Origin: Gordionus sp. m RMFG-2023
Taxonomy: Eukaryota; Nematomorpha; Gordioida; Chordodea; Parachordodidae
Length of the DNA stretch: 64,000 nt
Reading direction: 5' to 3'
Assembly: GCF_954871325.1 (NCBI RefSeq)
Contig: NC_088775.1
Span: 85,599,561-85,663,560 of the forward strand
Shown one piece after another: positions 23,835-32,793 of the stretch. The translations under genes were made by a program, and so were the position numbers. The notes beneath the pieces are model-generated. The model saw only the letters and a program-made list of their open reading frames with translations. It was not told where the DNA came from and did not search any database. Numbering within the stretch: the first letter of the stretch is position 1; every line of letters starts with the position of its first letter.

Positions 23835-24697
23835 GGTATTAATTCCAAAAAATCGTTTTTAATTCTTATATATTAAAATAAAATATCATAATAAAAAAAA
23901 CTAGACATGAATTTGGTATAAAAAGTAAATTATTTTATTTATAGGCAAAATATATTTAAAAAAATACAGATTTTTAAACGTATTAGCATATAATATCTTC
24001 CAAGAGTTGTTCTGTCATCCTAGATTTTCGCGGTTGAAAGAATGAATTTCAAATGTGAAAAAGATCTTTCAACGCTAGCCTATATTAAATATAATTATTA
24101 TGTAAATTCATTTGGGTTGCAGGAACAGTAAATAAGATTTTGGACAAAATATATAAATCCAGGGTGCTGCGTTGCAGCTTAGCAGACTCCCAAAAAATGC
24201 AAAATATTTTCCTTCTTATCCAATCTTTTAAAATCGCCAAATCCAGTAATTATCACTCCAATATTTTTCTCTACAATCGTTCGTCCTCTTTTAACTATTT
24301 TCTCCTGTCTTTCTTTTAAGTGGTAATTTCTCTAAATCAACTTGTTTAATAACTTCACCCCAGCTATTATCATCAGATAAAATGATCGTGGATATGGTTC
24401 TAATCCGACTCTATAAATTAACAAGATGTTTTACCATCATCACTAAATAATATCTATAATATTGAAGGATTTATACCATTTATATTTAAATAAATTGAAA
24501 AATATTTAAAAAAATCTTATTTACATTATCAATATTTGTATTTACGATTATACGTATATTAATATATGATTATAAAAATACACTGAATCCGATTAAACCC
24601 GCGTTCAAAAAATTCCGTGTTAGGTTTGGGTTTTTAGAAATTTCCTCAGAAAAAGGAATCAAGTTCGGTTCGGGTTCGAAACCCTGCACGATAGTAT
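23835..24697 (-). mobile_element. Internally deleted hAT transposon with a C-terminal transposase remnant
   Basis: On the minus strand, the sequence around 24005-24090 encodes the hAT dimerisation (hATC) signature (A)SVERSFSHLKFILSTAKI, then an in-frame stop, then DDRTTLGRYY. Further coding remnants reach about 24450. The right end (about 24600-24697) has the GGTTTCGAACCCGAACC type of sequence often seen at hAT termini, reading in. The N-terminal and central transposase are missing. A related copy is at 39.96-40.56 kb. Confidence 0.65.
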
Positions 24698-25705
24698 AAT
24701 TCATTATATATTGATGATGTAATATCAAAATAGGCAAATATTCATTGGTTAGTTATTATAAAAATCGTAAAAAACCCCTATTAATAGGATATTAATAATG
24801 ATAAAATTTATAGGTATAATAATCTATTCGAGGATATCATAAATGTTATAAACAGTTGTTTTTCTTATAGTACATACATACCTGCGGAAATAATATGAAA
24901 CATAATAATAATGTAAACCAGGTCAAAAAAGCTAATTTTCCCAATTAAATTGCAAATAAATAAAATCATAATTTATTCTAGGTTTTACAAGAATTATAGT
25001 TAGAATTTTATTTTTAAAAATTAATTATTTATCGATGCCTCCTAATCTTGATCATGGGATTATTTAAAGGATCCAACATAGGATTATGCAAAAGATCATT
25101 TTTCTCTTGTTCGTATTCGAGAATTTGTTCCTCTTCTAAAATATTAAAAAGAGGGATTGGGGGGTGGGGGAGGGGGTGGGGATTAAAAAGAATATTAAAT
25201 TTGCTGATAAAAATAGATATGAATGTAAAGAGGATGGGATGGTCCTGATAGAAATGAGAATTGATGTGTTGGGCAAATCTATGAATACATGATCATTATT
25301 AAAAATAAGTTAAAAGTAATCAGATTGAGAAAGTAATTCTGAACAGAATCTAGATAAATAAAAGAATAGAGTTCATTATATAATTTTTTTTTATTTTAGC
25401 AGAGATGACCGACCTAAAAAGGGTCAAGGAAGTGGTCTGTCTCGTTTCACTCCAATAAAATAATAAAAATCCTTTTAGGTAATTTGGCAATAGCCGGTTT
25501 AAAATTTAATCATATATAACAAACATCCTTAATCCAATTATGATCTAATATCCACTTTCTAAATTTGTTTCCTTCTTTCTTCCTAACTTTCTGATTTATA
25601 GTAAATTTTATTTAGCAATCAATCTTCTCTATTCAATGTATAATTTATATTCTTTCCTATTCATTTTATCTTTTTCATCTTCTATCTCTTAAAACAATTC
25701 TGCGC
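24698..25705. other. Intergenic, no recognised features
   Basis: A/T-rich sequence with a G-rich patch at about 25156-25184 (alternating GGGG and T). No gene, inverted ends or long repeats were recognised. It includes the 3' side of ZFPL1. An AATAAA lies at 25710-25715 on the plus strand only, and no clear minus-strand polyadenylation signal was picked out. Confidence 0.4.
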
Positions 25706-28700
25706 TTAATAATAAAATATACCTAAATTTTCGACTAAATCACTCGAGTATGGACCGTACCTTGACGTGCGATGGAAGAAAACCACGAAAAATAAGAATG
25801 CCAAAACGAGCGATAATATCAAGAGCATAAATTGAGAAGTGCCCAGCCGCCTTCTATAGCTTGGATAATTGCCACTTTTACGAATAAATAAAGTAATATA
25901 ATTTGTTTGAGAATTGACGAGTTATGGGTATATATTATTTATTTTCCTGCTTTTCGCGTATTAAAATTCATTGCTACTTACGAAGCGTTTATAAGCAAGT
26001 TAATTATAATATAACTGCAAACCAAATTCTACAATGTTAGTAAAGATAACGCGTCGATCTAAGATAATTTCCTAAGACAAATGGGTTAGATTTTAAGTTA
26101 GCGCGATATATTTTATTCTTTTTCTCTAGCCTTTTTACATTTTGATTGCCAGACTTAGCGAAAAGTCGCCGAAGAATTCAGCCTTTACTATGTAAATGAT
26201 TAAAAGAACTAATGAAATTTTTTTACGTGTTAAAAGTCAACTTCCTGAAGAACAATTTGAGTTTTCGGGCCACTGCCCCTTCTGTCAATTTATCATTCTT
26301 GATCTCCATCCTGCTATTCCCCTGGTGATAATAATTGTCCACGAAAGTCGATTCGTCGCGGTTAGTGTGCCTGGCATTTTGATGCTGTCGCGTGACTGTG
26401 GGGTTAAATTGCCCGGGAGAAACAAATTCGGATTTTAGCATTGATGATGGTGTAGTCAAACGGTCCGAGTCATTGCTAGTTTTGTTTTTGTTGGCATAGA
26501 CACTGGGGTTAACGCGCGGATCTTTATCTAAATTTTCGAAGTGATAGCGATAAGATGGGTCATTAAACAAAATAATAGATATATACGACTCTACAATATT
26601 GGAGTGCTGACAAAAGTAAACTAATGATAACTATGTGCCAAAAGTATTTCAGTGATTTTATATGAAAGGAATATCGTTTAGGCTGCTAATAGGATCCGCT
26701 CCAGTACAATTTAAAAGCTGATCGATTTTAAGAATCTGTTTTAGAGATCAATTTTCTTTACTAAAATGAATAATTCCTATATTATTATCATGAATTAAAG
26801 ATTAAAAAATTTATATCATAGACAGTAAAAAGCGATCAGCTGTTAAAGAGTGCCAGATAGGGTCCCACTATGAATTCAGCCTTATTCATTTTTTGAAAAA
26901 CTTCTTTCGAAATTATCATAAAAATGTAAAATATTGAAAATAAATAGAACATAAGATTATAATATTTGAGTTATATGCTACATCATCTTTTTAATATTAA
27001 ATAATTACATAGAATAATTTACATAATTCAAGTTAGTCAAATATAAGCAATTAATTATTATAGCAGACATAAAGTCAGTTAAATTAAAGTTTAGACCTAA
27101 TAAAGGATTGCAGTAAAATAGCCGAGATATTCAATTTTTAAATATGACATATCCTTAAGAACTATATCACAGAGACCTGCAGGCCCAGCCCTAAGCCTGG
27201 CTTGGATAAATTATATTAAAAATATACCCAAACCAGGCCATATATTTAAAACCGAAAAATTTTTTTTAAATAAAATTCAGGCCCGATCAAAAATTTATTT
27301 TTAAAAAAAATCCGGGCCAGCCTTTGCAAATGGTACCTCTGCAGGTCTCTCACATATATTACAAATTTTTATAAAAAAATAACAGATAATTTTTGTATAT
27401 TTTATTATATACCAAAGTTGACAGAATGATTAAGGGCTGGCAAGGAATCGTTTTGCTTAGGGGAAAAATCTGGAGAAATCTGTTAAAAATTGTTAATTTA
27501 ACTATTTTTAAAATCAAATTAATGCTATGCAATCAAACGAATATGTGATTTTTTTGTGGAAATATCAGCAATGACTTTAAAAAAATATATAATTAAATCC
27601 TAAATAATTAACCCCCCCCCCCCGCCACCCTTTCACCTGAAGAAATGTCAGGATTTTTAGAGAGGATTTGAGATTGCTGAGACTTGGAATCAAGGCAGGA
27701 CAATAAATATAGGAGTATGAATGAGTGTTAAGAGGATTCTCACCATCCTTAAATGGATGAATGCAGAATAAAGAATTGATAACTATTTTATATAGCTTTT
27801 TAAATCTAAGCCATTTAAAAAAAAATATATATTACTTTATTTTATGCTTATCTATCAAAGGTTTCATTTAATAAATTTAACTACACTTATATTAATTATA
27901 TTCCTCACCAATGTCAAATCAAAGGGAAATTTTGTGTCTTTGAATGAATTAGCAAAATGATTTCTTAAATTCTCGGCCAATGGGGATTTAACGTTATTCG
28001 AAAAAAATATGCACTCCTTGCATGTTGGGCAGGTATAACCATTTGGAGCAGTTGTGTTGGGTAATGTAGAATAATGTTGATCCAAGCAGTCAGCATGGAA
28101 TATGTCTAAATCATGGTTTAATTGTATAATTTAAACAAATTTATATAAAATGATAATAAACATTCTTTTTAATTAACAATAAACACTTTGCCCAGTCTTT
28201 TTTTCATGAAATCCTATCATATAGACTTTTATAATAAAAATGTTAATTAAGATCCTAACAAATATGACATTTATTCAAAATTAATAAAAATATTGAAGTT
28301 AACAAAATTACAGTTTCTATCATTTAAACATATTTTATTACAAAAATGTCATTGATATCTTGCTATATTTAAATTAAAAAATATTAAAATCATAACAAAA
28401 AAAATGTGAAAATATTCAAATGTGTTTTGTTTTATCTCTTATAATATTGGGAACAAAATTGAATAAATTGTATATTTATTTTAAACCTAAGCATAGGAAT
28501 CGTATTGTTGGTTTATCAATTAGCATATGATGGCATAAAGAGCATGTTGCATCATAATCACTATCCTGCAGCCATTGTAAATATGATTGAACCACACACT
28601 TATAACAATCAATAAAATAAATTTTATTTTAAAATATATAGAATATACATCATATATAAATCTAAATTTAAATTTTAATAAAAATCATAAATTAAATAAT

Positions 28701-28891
28701 TAGTATATTTTTATTTTAAATAAAAGTATCAGTTTAAAAAACCACATTTTAAGTGGTTTTCTGAATTAATAACTATTTAACATAACTACTTGTGAATGAT
28801 CCGAAACCAAGCAATGTTCACAAACATTGACTCTATGCTCAAAACAAAATAAGGTCGAAACTTTTCTTCTATGGCATTTACATAAACCCAT
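25706..28891 (-). CDS. ZFPL1: Zinc finger protein-like 1, complete, five exons
   Basis: ZFPL1 is a cis-Golgi integral membrane protein that helps keep cis-Golgi structure through GM130. Exons (minus strand): 28891-28790, 28598-28487, 28105-27909, 26606-26227 and 25859-25706. All junctions are GT-AG and the phases agree, giving 314 residues (human protein 310). The N-terminus [27 protein letters not shown] is almost the family signature, a B-box-like finger (C4, C6, C16, H19, C24, C27, H32, C35). [14 protein letters not shown] is followed by a RING-like set (C53, C56, C70, H75, C78, C97, C100) with [13 protein letters not shown]. Exon 4 is a variable Asn/Ser/Arg-rich linker. Exon 5 gives YRRRLGTSQ and one hydrophobic segment at about 274-292 near the C-terminus, as in the family. 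The 5' end lies against an LTR element. Least certain: the borders of exons 4 and 5. Confidence 0.93.
26607..27908 (-). other. ZFPL1 intron 3 (1.3 kb)
   Basis: Donor GTGAGG after the codon TTG at 27909; acceptor TTTTGTCAG before 26606. It holds a MITE-like palindrome (27170-27345) and a C run of 12 (27612-27623). The rest is A/T-rich without recognised structure. Confidence 0.8.
27170..27345. mobile_element. MITE-like palindrome, GAGACCTGCAGG ends
   Basis: About 175 bp with inverted ends GAGACCTGCAGG and CTGCAGGTCTC and several GGCCC / GGGCC patches reading symmetrically inwards. TCACA flanks both sides, so the duplication length is unclear. Ends resemble those at about 50.94 kb and 1.45 kb (GATCTGCATAGGGCC type). 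Non-coding. Confidence 0.6.
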
Positions 28892-28996
28892 AAAGTATGT
28901 TATTATATTTTATTTTTTTTTAGTAAAATATGGATAGAAGTTTAGCATAAAACCTGCTGTTCGCAATGTTGGCGAAAAATAAAATTATAATATTAT

Positions 28997-29295
28997 TGGA
29001 CAAGAAGAAAAACGTTCAATTTGTGAATGGCTTTATTAGAAAGTATTAATCCAGAATAATTTATTATAATCGAATTGAGTGATTGTATTAAAATATAAGA
29101 AAAGAAAGTGATTATTTTATTGTGTATATTTTAACCAAATCTCAATATATATATATATCGTAATATATAATTTATGGTAAAATAAATTGTGGCTAAAGGC
29201 TTCGTATATAAAAATACAATAATATATTATTAAGTGTAACTGACATTTTAAATATAAGTAATAAAATAATAGCGTACAAAAACGCACATGCAACA
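28997..29295 (-). repeat. 3' LTR of the gag/protease element, next to ZFPL1
   Basis: 299 bp. It is the LTR nearest ZFPL1: its downstream edge (28997) is 105 bp before the ZFPL1 start codon and it points towards the gene. If this LTR keeps promoter activity it is placed to make ZFPL1 transcripts. Confidence 0.88.
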
Positions 29296-29440
29296 TGCAC
29301 TCCCTCCAAAAAAAAAAATATAAAAAAAAAATTAAAGTCTTGAAAACACAACATGGTACAAAAAAATGGGGAAGGAAAGAACTCGTTTAGCATGCGAGAG
29401 GTAATTTATTTTTAAGAATGAAAATATATGTATAAAGGGG

Positions 29441-29908
29441 AATTGGCACCATAGTTGTACATGTTAGGTTTTAATGTAATTACCCTTACAAAAGGTATAA
29501 ATTACACTATCGATAGGTACAATTCACACTATAGGTGGCCAATAAACAATAAATATATTTGGAATAAAAATTGATATAATGAAGAAAATTATTTAAAATT
29601 GGCACCATAGTTGTACATGATAGGTTTTAATGTAATTACCCTTACAAAAGGTATAAATTACACTATCGATAGGTACAATTCACACTATAGGTGGCCAATA
29701 AACAATAAATATATTTGGAATAAAAATTGATATAATGAAGAAAATTATTTAAAATTGGCACCATAGTTGTACATGATAGTTTTTTATGTAATTATCCTTA
29801 CAAAAGGTATAAATTACAATATCGATAGGTACAATTCACACTATAGGTGGCCAATAAACAATAAAAATATTTGGAATAAAATTAATATAATGAAGAAAAT
29901 TATTTAAT
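29441..29908. repeat. 156-bp tandem repeat, three units
   Basis: Units start at 29441, 29597 and 29753 with TTGGCACCATAGTTGTACAT. The first two are almost identical and the third differs slightly. Each holds a self-complementary core (ATTACACTATCGATAGGT). The array lies inside the LTR element between protease and 3' LTR, so it is an internal feature of the element. Confidence 0.9.
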
Positions 29909-30234
29909 CAAAAAAAAAACAATCATGAAAATATTTGATAAAATTTGGGGATGGTGATAAAAAATATAAGAAAAGCGTATTATCATAGAAAACAATTCTA
30001 ATTAAAGAAACATTATGATCTAAATTAACAATTTTGATCTTAGAAAATCTGAATTTCCAATGACATTACTGATCCTCTCAGTGACAATACCCCCACGTCA
30101 TAATTGATTGAAGCTCACTTTAACAAAAACGGAGTTGTGTAAAGTTAATTCTCAAAATTTTATTCTTTTAAAATTAAGGTCGTAAATCAAAGTCATTGTC
30201 ATTAAAAAAAATGTTTTATTATTTTTTTTTTATA

Positions 30235-30597
30235 TCAACCGATTCCTAATCGAAGCGATAACGGATTATTAAAAGTTAAAAAATTCACTCTATCTCCTAT
30301 CTCATTATTTATAATAGTGTTTACATCAACGTTGAATTTGATTATGTCAAATTCTTTAATCCAGTCTTGACCACATAGAGGTGGTCCCTCCCCATCCAAT
30401 ACATAAAAATTTAAATATTTAACTGTATTCAAATATTTAACCTTAATATTCGAGACCTGACCAACGACTGTGATAGGAGAACCCTCATAAGAGAATAATT
30501 TTATAGAACAATTTTCCAACTCAATTTCTTCAAAATTCTCCAATTTTTCAAAATCTTTAATGGGCAAGGATGTCACTGGAGAACCCGTATCTATCAA
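30235..30597 (-). CDS. Retroelement aspartic protease
   Basis: About 120 codons following gag with a few bases of overlap in another frame, the arrangement that such elements read by ribosomal frameshifting. The catalytic signature IDTGSPVTSLP lies at the very start. FYVLDGEGPPLCGQDWIK later corresponds to the usual hydrophobic-G(R/Q)D segment of retropepsins. The upstream neighbour is gag; downstream is the non-coding repeat region and 3' LTR instead of pol. Confidence 0.75.
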   Translation of the reverse strand: MIDTGSPVTSLPIKDFEKLENFEEIELENCSIKLFSYEGSPITVVGQVSNIKVKYLNTVKYLNFYVLDGEGPPLCGQDWIKEFDIIKFNVDVNTIINNEIGDRVNFLTFNNPLSLRLGIG

Positions 30598-31310
30598 AAA
30601 GAAAAATTAAGATTATTAAGTTGCATATTAATCATAAAATCATTAATAAAATTTATCTTATTCCTTGGCCTTAAATTATATGGCGTTTGTATAATTTCTT
30701 GTTTTTTTAAATTGTTGTTGTTGTTGTTGTTATCGTTGTAGTTGTTGTTTTTGTTGTTGTAGGTCCTACCATTATGCTTGTTTTCATTCCATGACGTATA
30801 GAATTGTGCACCATATCTGTCATCTATTCTCCATGTATCTTTTTCAATGAAGGACTTTTTATTATTAAACTCCAATGATTGACATTTGACAATAATCTCC
30901 TCAATTATAATCAAGTCTGTCGTGTTCTCTTCTACCAATCTTGTTTTCAATCTCTCATTGTGACAATTAATAATGAATTGAACTGCTATCAATTCTGAAT
31001 TAAGGCCAGATCCGCACACTTTCAGCCTATCCAGATATTCTCTGGATGACTCTAATCTATCTGGTTTAGTACTAAAAACTTCCATTATACGTGTAATTTT
31101 GTTCTTTTCAACCTTTTTTTGAATTAAATCCTTTATTTGTTCATAAGATAAATTATCAATCGAATCCATTATACTCACCGCCAAATCTTTATTAATTGTC
31201 TCGAACAGTTTATACTTCTTAGTAGGTTCATCAGTTATGTTTTCGGCAATAAATTTTAGGTCACGGGTTTTGAGTAAGACTTTTATGTTATTATTACTAT
31301 CCTCCACCAT
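30594..31310 (-). CDS. gag-like protein of the LTR element
   Basis: About 238 codons from ATG at 31310, which lies only two bases after the LTR edge (31313), so there is almost no leader. The protein starts MVEDSNNNIKVLLKTRDLKF. It is charged and helical in its first 160 residues, then carries an Asn-rich stretch near residues 190-205. No CCHC knuckle is visible. Similarity to the fossil at 8.5 kb shows a family of such gags here. It is named gag from position, LTRs and the following protease; there is no direct domain match. Confidence 0.65.
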   Translation of the reverse strand: MVEDSNNNIKVLLKTRDLKFIAENITDEPTKKYKLFETINKDLAVSIMDSIDNLSYEQIKDLIQKKVEKNKITRIMEVFSTKPDRLESSREYLDRLKVCGSGLNSELIAVQFIINCHNERLKTRLVEENTTDLIIIEEIIVKCQSLEFNNKKSFIEKDTWRIDDRYGAQFYTSWNENKHNGRTYNNKNNNYNDNNNNNNNLKKQEIIQTPYNLRPRNKINFINDFMINMQLNNLNFSF

Positions 31311-31312
31311 AT

Positions 31313-31610
31313 TGGACAAGAAGAAAAAGGTTCAATTTGTGAATGGCTTTATTAGAAAGTATTTTTCCAGAATAATTTATTAGAATCGAATTTGAGTGAT
31401 TGTATTAAAATATAAGAAAAGAAAGTAATTATTTTATTATGTATATTTTAACCAAATCTCAATATATATATATCGTAATATATAATTTATGGTAAAATAA
31501 ATTGTGGCTAAAGGCTTCGTATATAAAAATACAATAATATATTATTAAGTGTAACTGACATTTTAAATATAAGTAATAAAATAATAGCGTACAAAAACGC
31601 ACATGCAACA
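31313..31610 (-). repeat. 5' LTR of the gag/protease element
   Basis: 298 bp, TG...CA on the minus strand. It matches 28997-29295 with only about eight differences by eye, mostly in its downstream third. Confidence 0.9.
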
Positions 31611-31914
31611 AATATCATTGGCTCAAATATCGTTAAGCTGCATTCATGATGTTATTAAAGATACTAACGTTATTAAAATTTTAAAATATACTGAAAATTT
31701 GGCCTAATAAAACGTATTGAGTTAAATTATTTAAATTTAAGGCCCCCATCCAGTGTCATACATATAAAGGCTGGGGGGCTTCGCCCCTCAAACTCCCCTT
31801 TAACAGGGCTTCGGACCTATTGCCCAGCATTTGGCGGGGTTTATCTTAAAAATCATATTTGTTTTTCTTAAAATATAAAAGTCCTAATTTGTGATCATTT
31901 TAATTAGTGTTGTT

Positions 31915-32016
31915 AAGCGGCTCGATTTGAGCTAATTTTTATAAAAAGCTAACTCAATATTTTGGCCAAAAAAATAATGCCCAAGCCTAGAGATTTCATG
32001 AATAATGTCTAAACAA
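31915..32016. mobile_element. hAT-type palindromic MITE, TAGTGTTG family (copy 10, half)
   Basis: The left half of a copy (TAGTGTTGTTAAGCGGCTCG, then AATATTTTGGCC), cut off near 32016 by the neighbouring CAGTGGCG-family repeat. Confidence 0.7.
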
Positions 32017-32330
32017 GTATTTTTTGAACGTAAGATCCAATTTTTTTGCTCTAGGGGAACCATATCTTCGATAATATATAATAAAGATATTTTTTAAATG
32101 CTATAATAATATTTTATTATAATTTAGTAGATTATTCTCAATGACTTTATAATAATACTATCCAGAATAATTTAAATACTAATATAATATCCTTCCATAA
32201 ACATCAAAACCAGAAAAATATAAATATTCATGGTATTTATTGGATATAAAATCACTTTTGAGTCTTTTGAACGTATAATCTAAAAAAATTATTTTGCTCT
32301 AGGGGAGGTCCACACCCGACCCAATCATTT
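32017..32330 (-). mobile_element. MITE related to the 59.2-kb CAGTGGCG element, truncated
   Basis: The reverse complement of the body of the 59225-59589 element: shared GCTCTAGGGGAGG / CCTCCCAGAGC end block, TATCCAGAATAATTT, ATATCCTTCCATAAA and CAAAACCAGAAAAATA. The outer ends are missing. A second copy of its GCTCTAGGGGA end lies at about 32049, suggesting two overlapping or nested copies. Confidence 0.7.
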
Positions 32331-32357
32331 TTATTTAATTCCGTATCAGGTCAATTC

Positions 32358-32793
32358 AGCGAAACTTATATCGCGAAACACTTTTTCGCTAAACTTTTAT
32401 CGTGTCGTTTATCGCTAATGTAGTTTATCGCGAAGGAATTTTCTAGCGAAGACAATATCGCGAACTTATTATCGCGAATTTATTTCCGTGAAACCTTAAC
32501 CGCGAATACTTTATAGCGAATACATTCTAGCGAAACTTTGATCGCGAACTCGTTATAGCGAATTTATTTTCGCGAAACTTTAACCGCGAACTTTATAGCG
32601 AATACATTTTGGCGAAACTTTGATGAATCTATTTCCGCGAAACCTAAACCGCGAAAACTTTAGAGCGAATACATTTTAGCGAAACTTTGATCGCGAACTC
32701 GTTATAGCGAAACTTTAATCGCGAACCATTTATAGCGAATTTTCCCGCGAATGTATTTGCGCGAAATTATTATAGCGAGCGCATGACAGCGAA
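32358..32793 (+). repeat. 14-bp CGCGAA/AGCGAA tandem array, about 32 units
   Basis: A 436-bp array in which CGCGAA or AGCGAA (a few variants CGCTAA, CGTGAA, GGCGAA) recurs every 14 bases, all in one orientation. They are separated by 8-base A/T-rich linkers such as ACTTTGAT, TACATTTT, CTCGTTAT. A higher-order block of about four units repeats imperfectly. CpG is concentrated here in otherwise very CpG-poor DNA. No coding or palindromic structure explains it. It lies just beyond a truncated MITE. Confidence 0.9.

Larger units (their letters stand above)
28997..31610 (-). mobile_element. Small LTR retroelement with gag and protease only
   Basis: A 2.6-kb element on the minus strand with two LTRs of about 299 and 298 bp (28997-29295 and 31313-31610). 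They run TG to CA and look about 97% identical by eye, so the insertion is fairly recent. The flanking 5-mers ATTAT and AATAT fit a worn 5-bp duplication. The interior holds gag, a protease, a non-coding tail with a 156-bp tandem repeat, and a purine tract (GGAGGGAG) directly before the 3' LTR. No reverse transcriptase, RNase H or integrase is present, so it is non-autonomous. The Gypsy pol fossil at 18.7-21.3 kb has a different LTR start. It looks largely whole for its type. Confidence 0.88.

Noticed and set aside
24600-24700. A tRNA-like GGTTCGAAACCC sequence
   Set aside because: No cloverleaf around it; the block belongs to the end of a hAT element.
30235-31319. Host gene coding an Asn-rich protein plus a protease
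   Set aside because: Paired LTRs, a polypurine tract and the DTG protease show it is a retroelement.
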